Assembly: GCA_913061385.1 (NCBI GenBank)
Contig: CAJXTM010000345.1
Span: forward strand, 1 to 5,367
Origin: an uncultured Rhodopirellula sp.
GTDB taxonomy: Bacteria; Planctomycetota; Planctomycetia; Pirellulales; Pirellulaceae
Direction of reading: 5' to 3'
DNA length: 5,367 bases
Shown: positions 5,321 to 5,367 of the stretch, in pieces
How the letters are laid out: every line of letters begins with the position of its first letter
Numbering within the stretch: the stretch's first letter is position 1
The notes under the pieces: model-generated
What the model saw: the letters and a program-made list of their open reading frames with translations, nothing else
Databases searched by the model: none
Told to the model about the DNA's origin: nothing
Position numbers and translations under genes: made by a program

Positions 5321-5367
5321 CTGTCTCTTATACACATCTCCGAGCCCACGAGACCGAGGCTGATCTC
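5321..5367 (-). other. Sequencing adapter with i7 index and P7 start, not genomic
   Basis: Bases 5321-5354 are the reverse complement of the Nextera Read 2 transposase adapter. Bases 5355-5362 read CGAGGCTG, which I recognise as Nextera index N710, and 5363-5367 (atctc) begin the P7 flow-cell sequence. Together with bases 1-39 this makes a perfect 39-bp terminal inverted repeat (1-39 against 5321-5359). That repeat looks like a transposon end but is a library artefact. The native contig ends at 5320. Confidence 0.98.

Noticed and set aside
1..5359. Perfect 39-bp terminal inverted repeats, as of an insertion sequence or composite transposon
   Set aside because: They are the Tn5 mosaic end plus Illumina adapter and index. 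There is no transposase gene between them.

Overview
The window is a short metagenomic or draft-genome contig whose two ends are not genomic. Bases 1-39 and 5321-5367 are untrimmed Illumina Nextera (Tn5 tagmentation) adapter, including the i7 index, so only 40-5320 is native DNA. The gene at each end is therefore cut by the contig edge.

The native part suggests a member of the Planctomycetota. Several of the predicted proteins resemble conserved proteins of unknown function that I remember almost only from that phylum: a 159-residue protein with a WVEIEF start and a GFVGMYL end, a WXG100-like protein with W-x-D instead of W-x-G, its helical partner, and a protein with a GWMYLRPxGD motif. Base composition is balanced (near 50% G+C by eye) and start signals with a clear Shine-Dalgarno sequence are scarce. 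The assignment comes from recalled similarity, not from a search.

Layout. Plus strand: the C-terminal 291 residues of a protein with a coiled-coil tail (40-915); a 391-bp non-coding stretch with three hairpins, two of them near-copies of each other; then the intact 159-residue conserved protein (1307-1786). It converges, with a 12-bp gap, on a minus-strand series. Read in its own direction, that series is: the C-terminal end of an iron-containing alcohol dehydrogenase (5320-4959); a TPR protein (4826-3948); a WXG100-like protein (3906-3637); a 163-residue helical protein starting 5 bases after the WXG stop (3631-3140); a 159-bp gap; and a 393-residue helical, TPR-like protein (2980-1799).

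How it may work together. The TPR, WXG100-like and helical genes are close-packed and probably co-transcribed. WXG100 proteins are small helical-hairpin substrates or structural parts of type VII (ESX-like) secretion, often paired with another helical protein. The simplest reading is a planctomycete locus for a WXG100-type protein, a coiled-coil partner and TPR scaffold proteins, with the conserved unknown genes around it as possible accessory parts. No secretion ATPase (FtsK/EccC type) is in the window, so the link to secretion is inference. The dehydrogenase is probably an unrelated metabolic neighbour. I found no RNA genes, CRISPR array or native mobile element.
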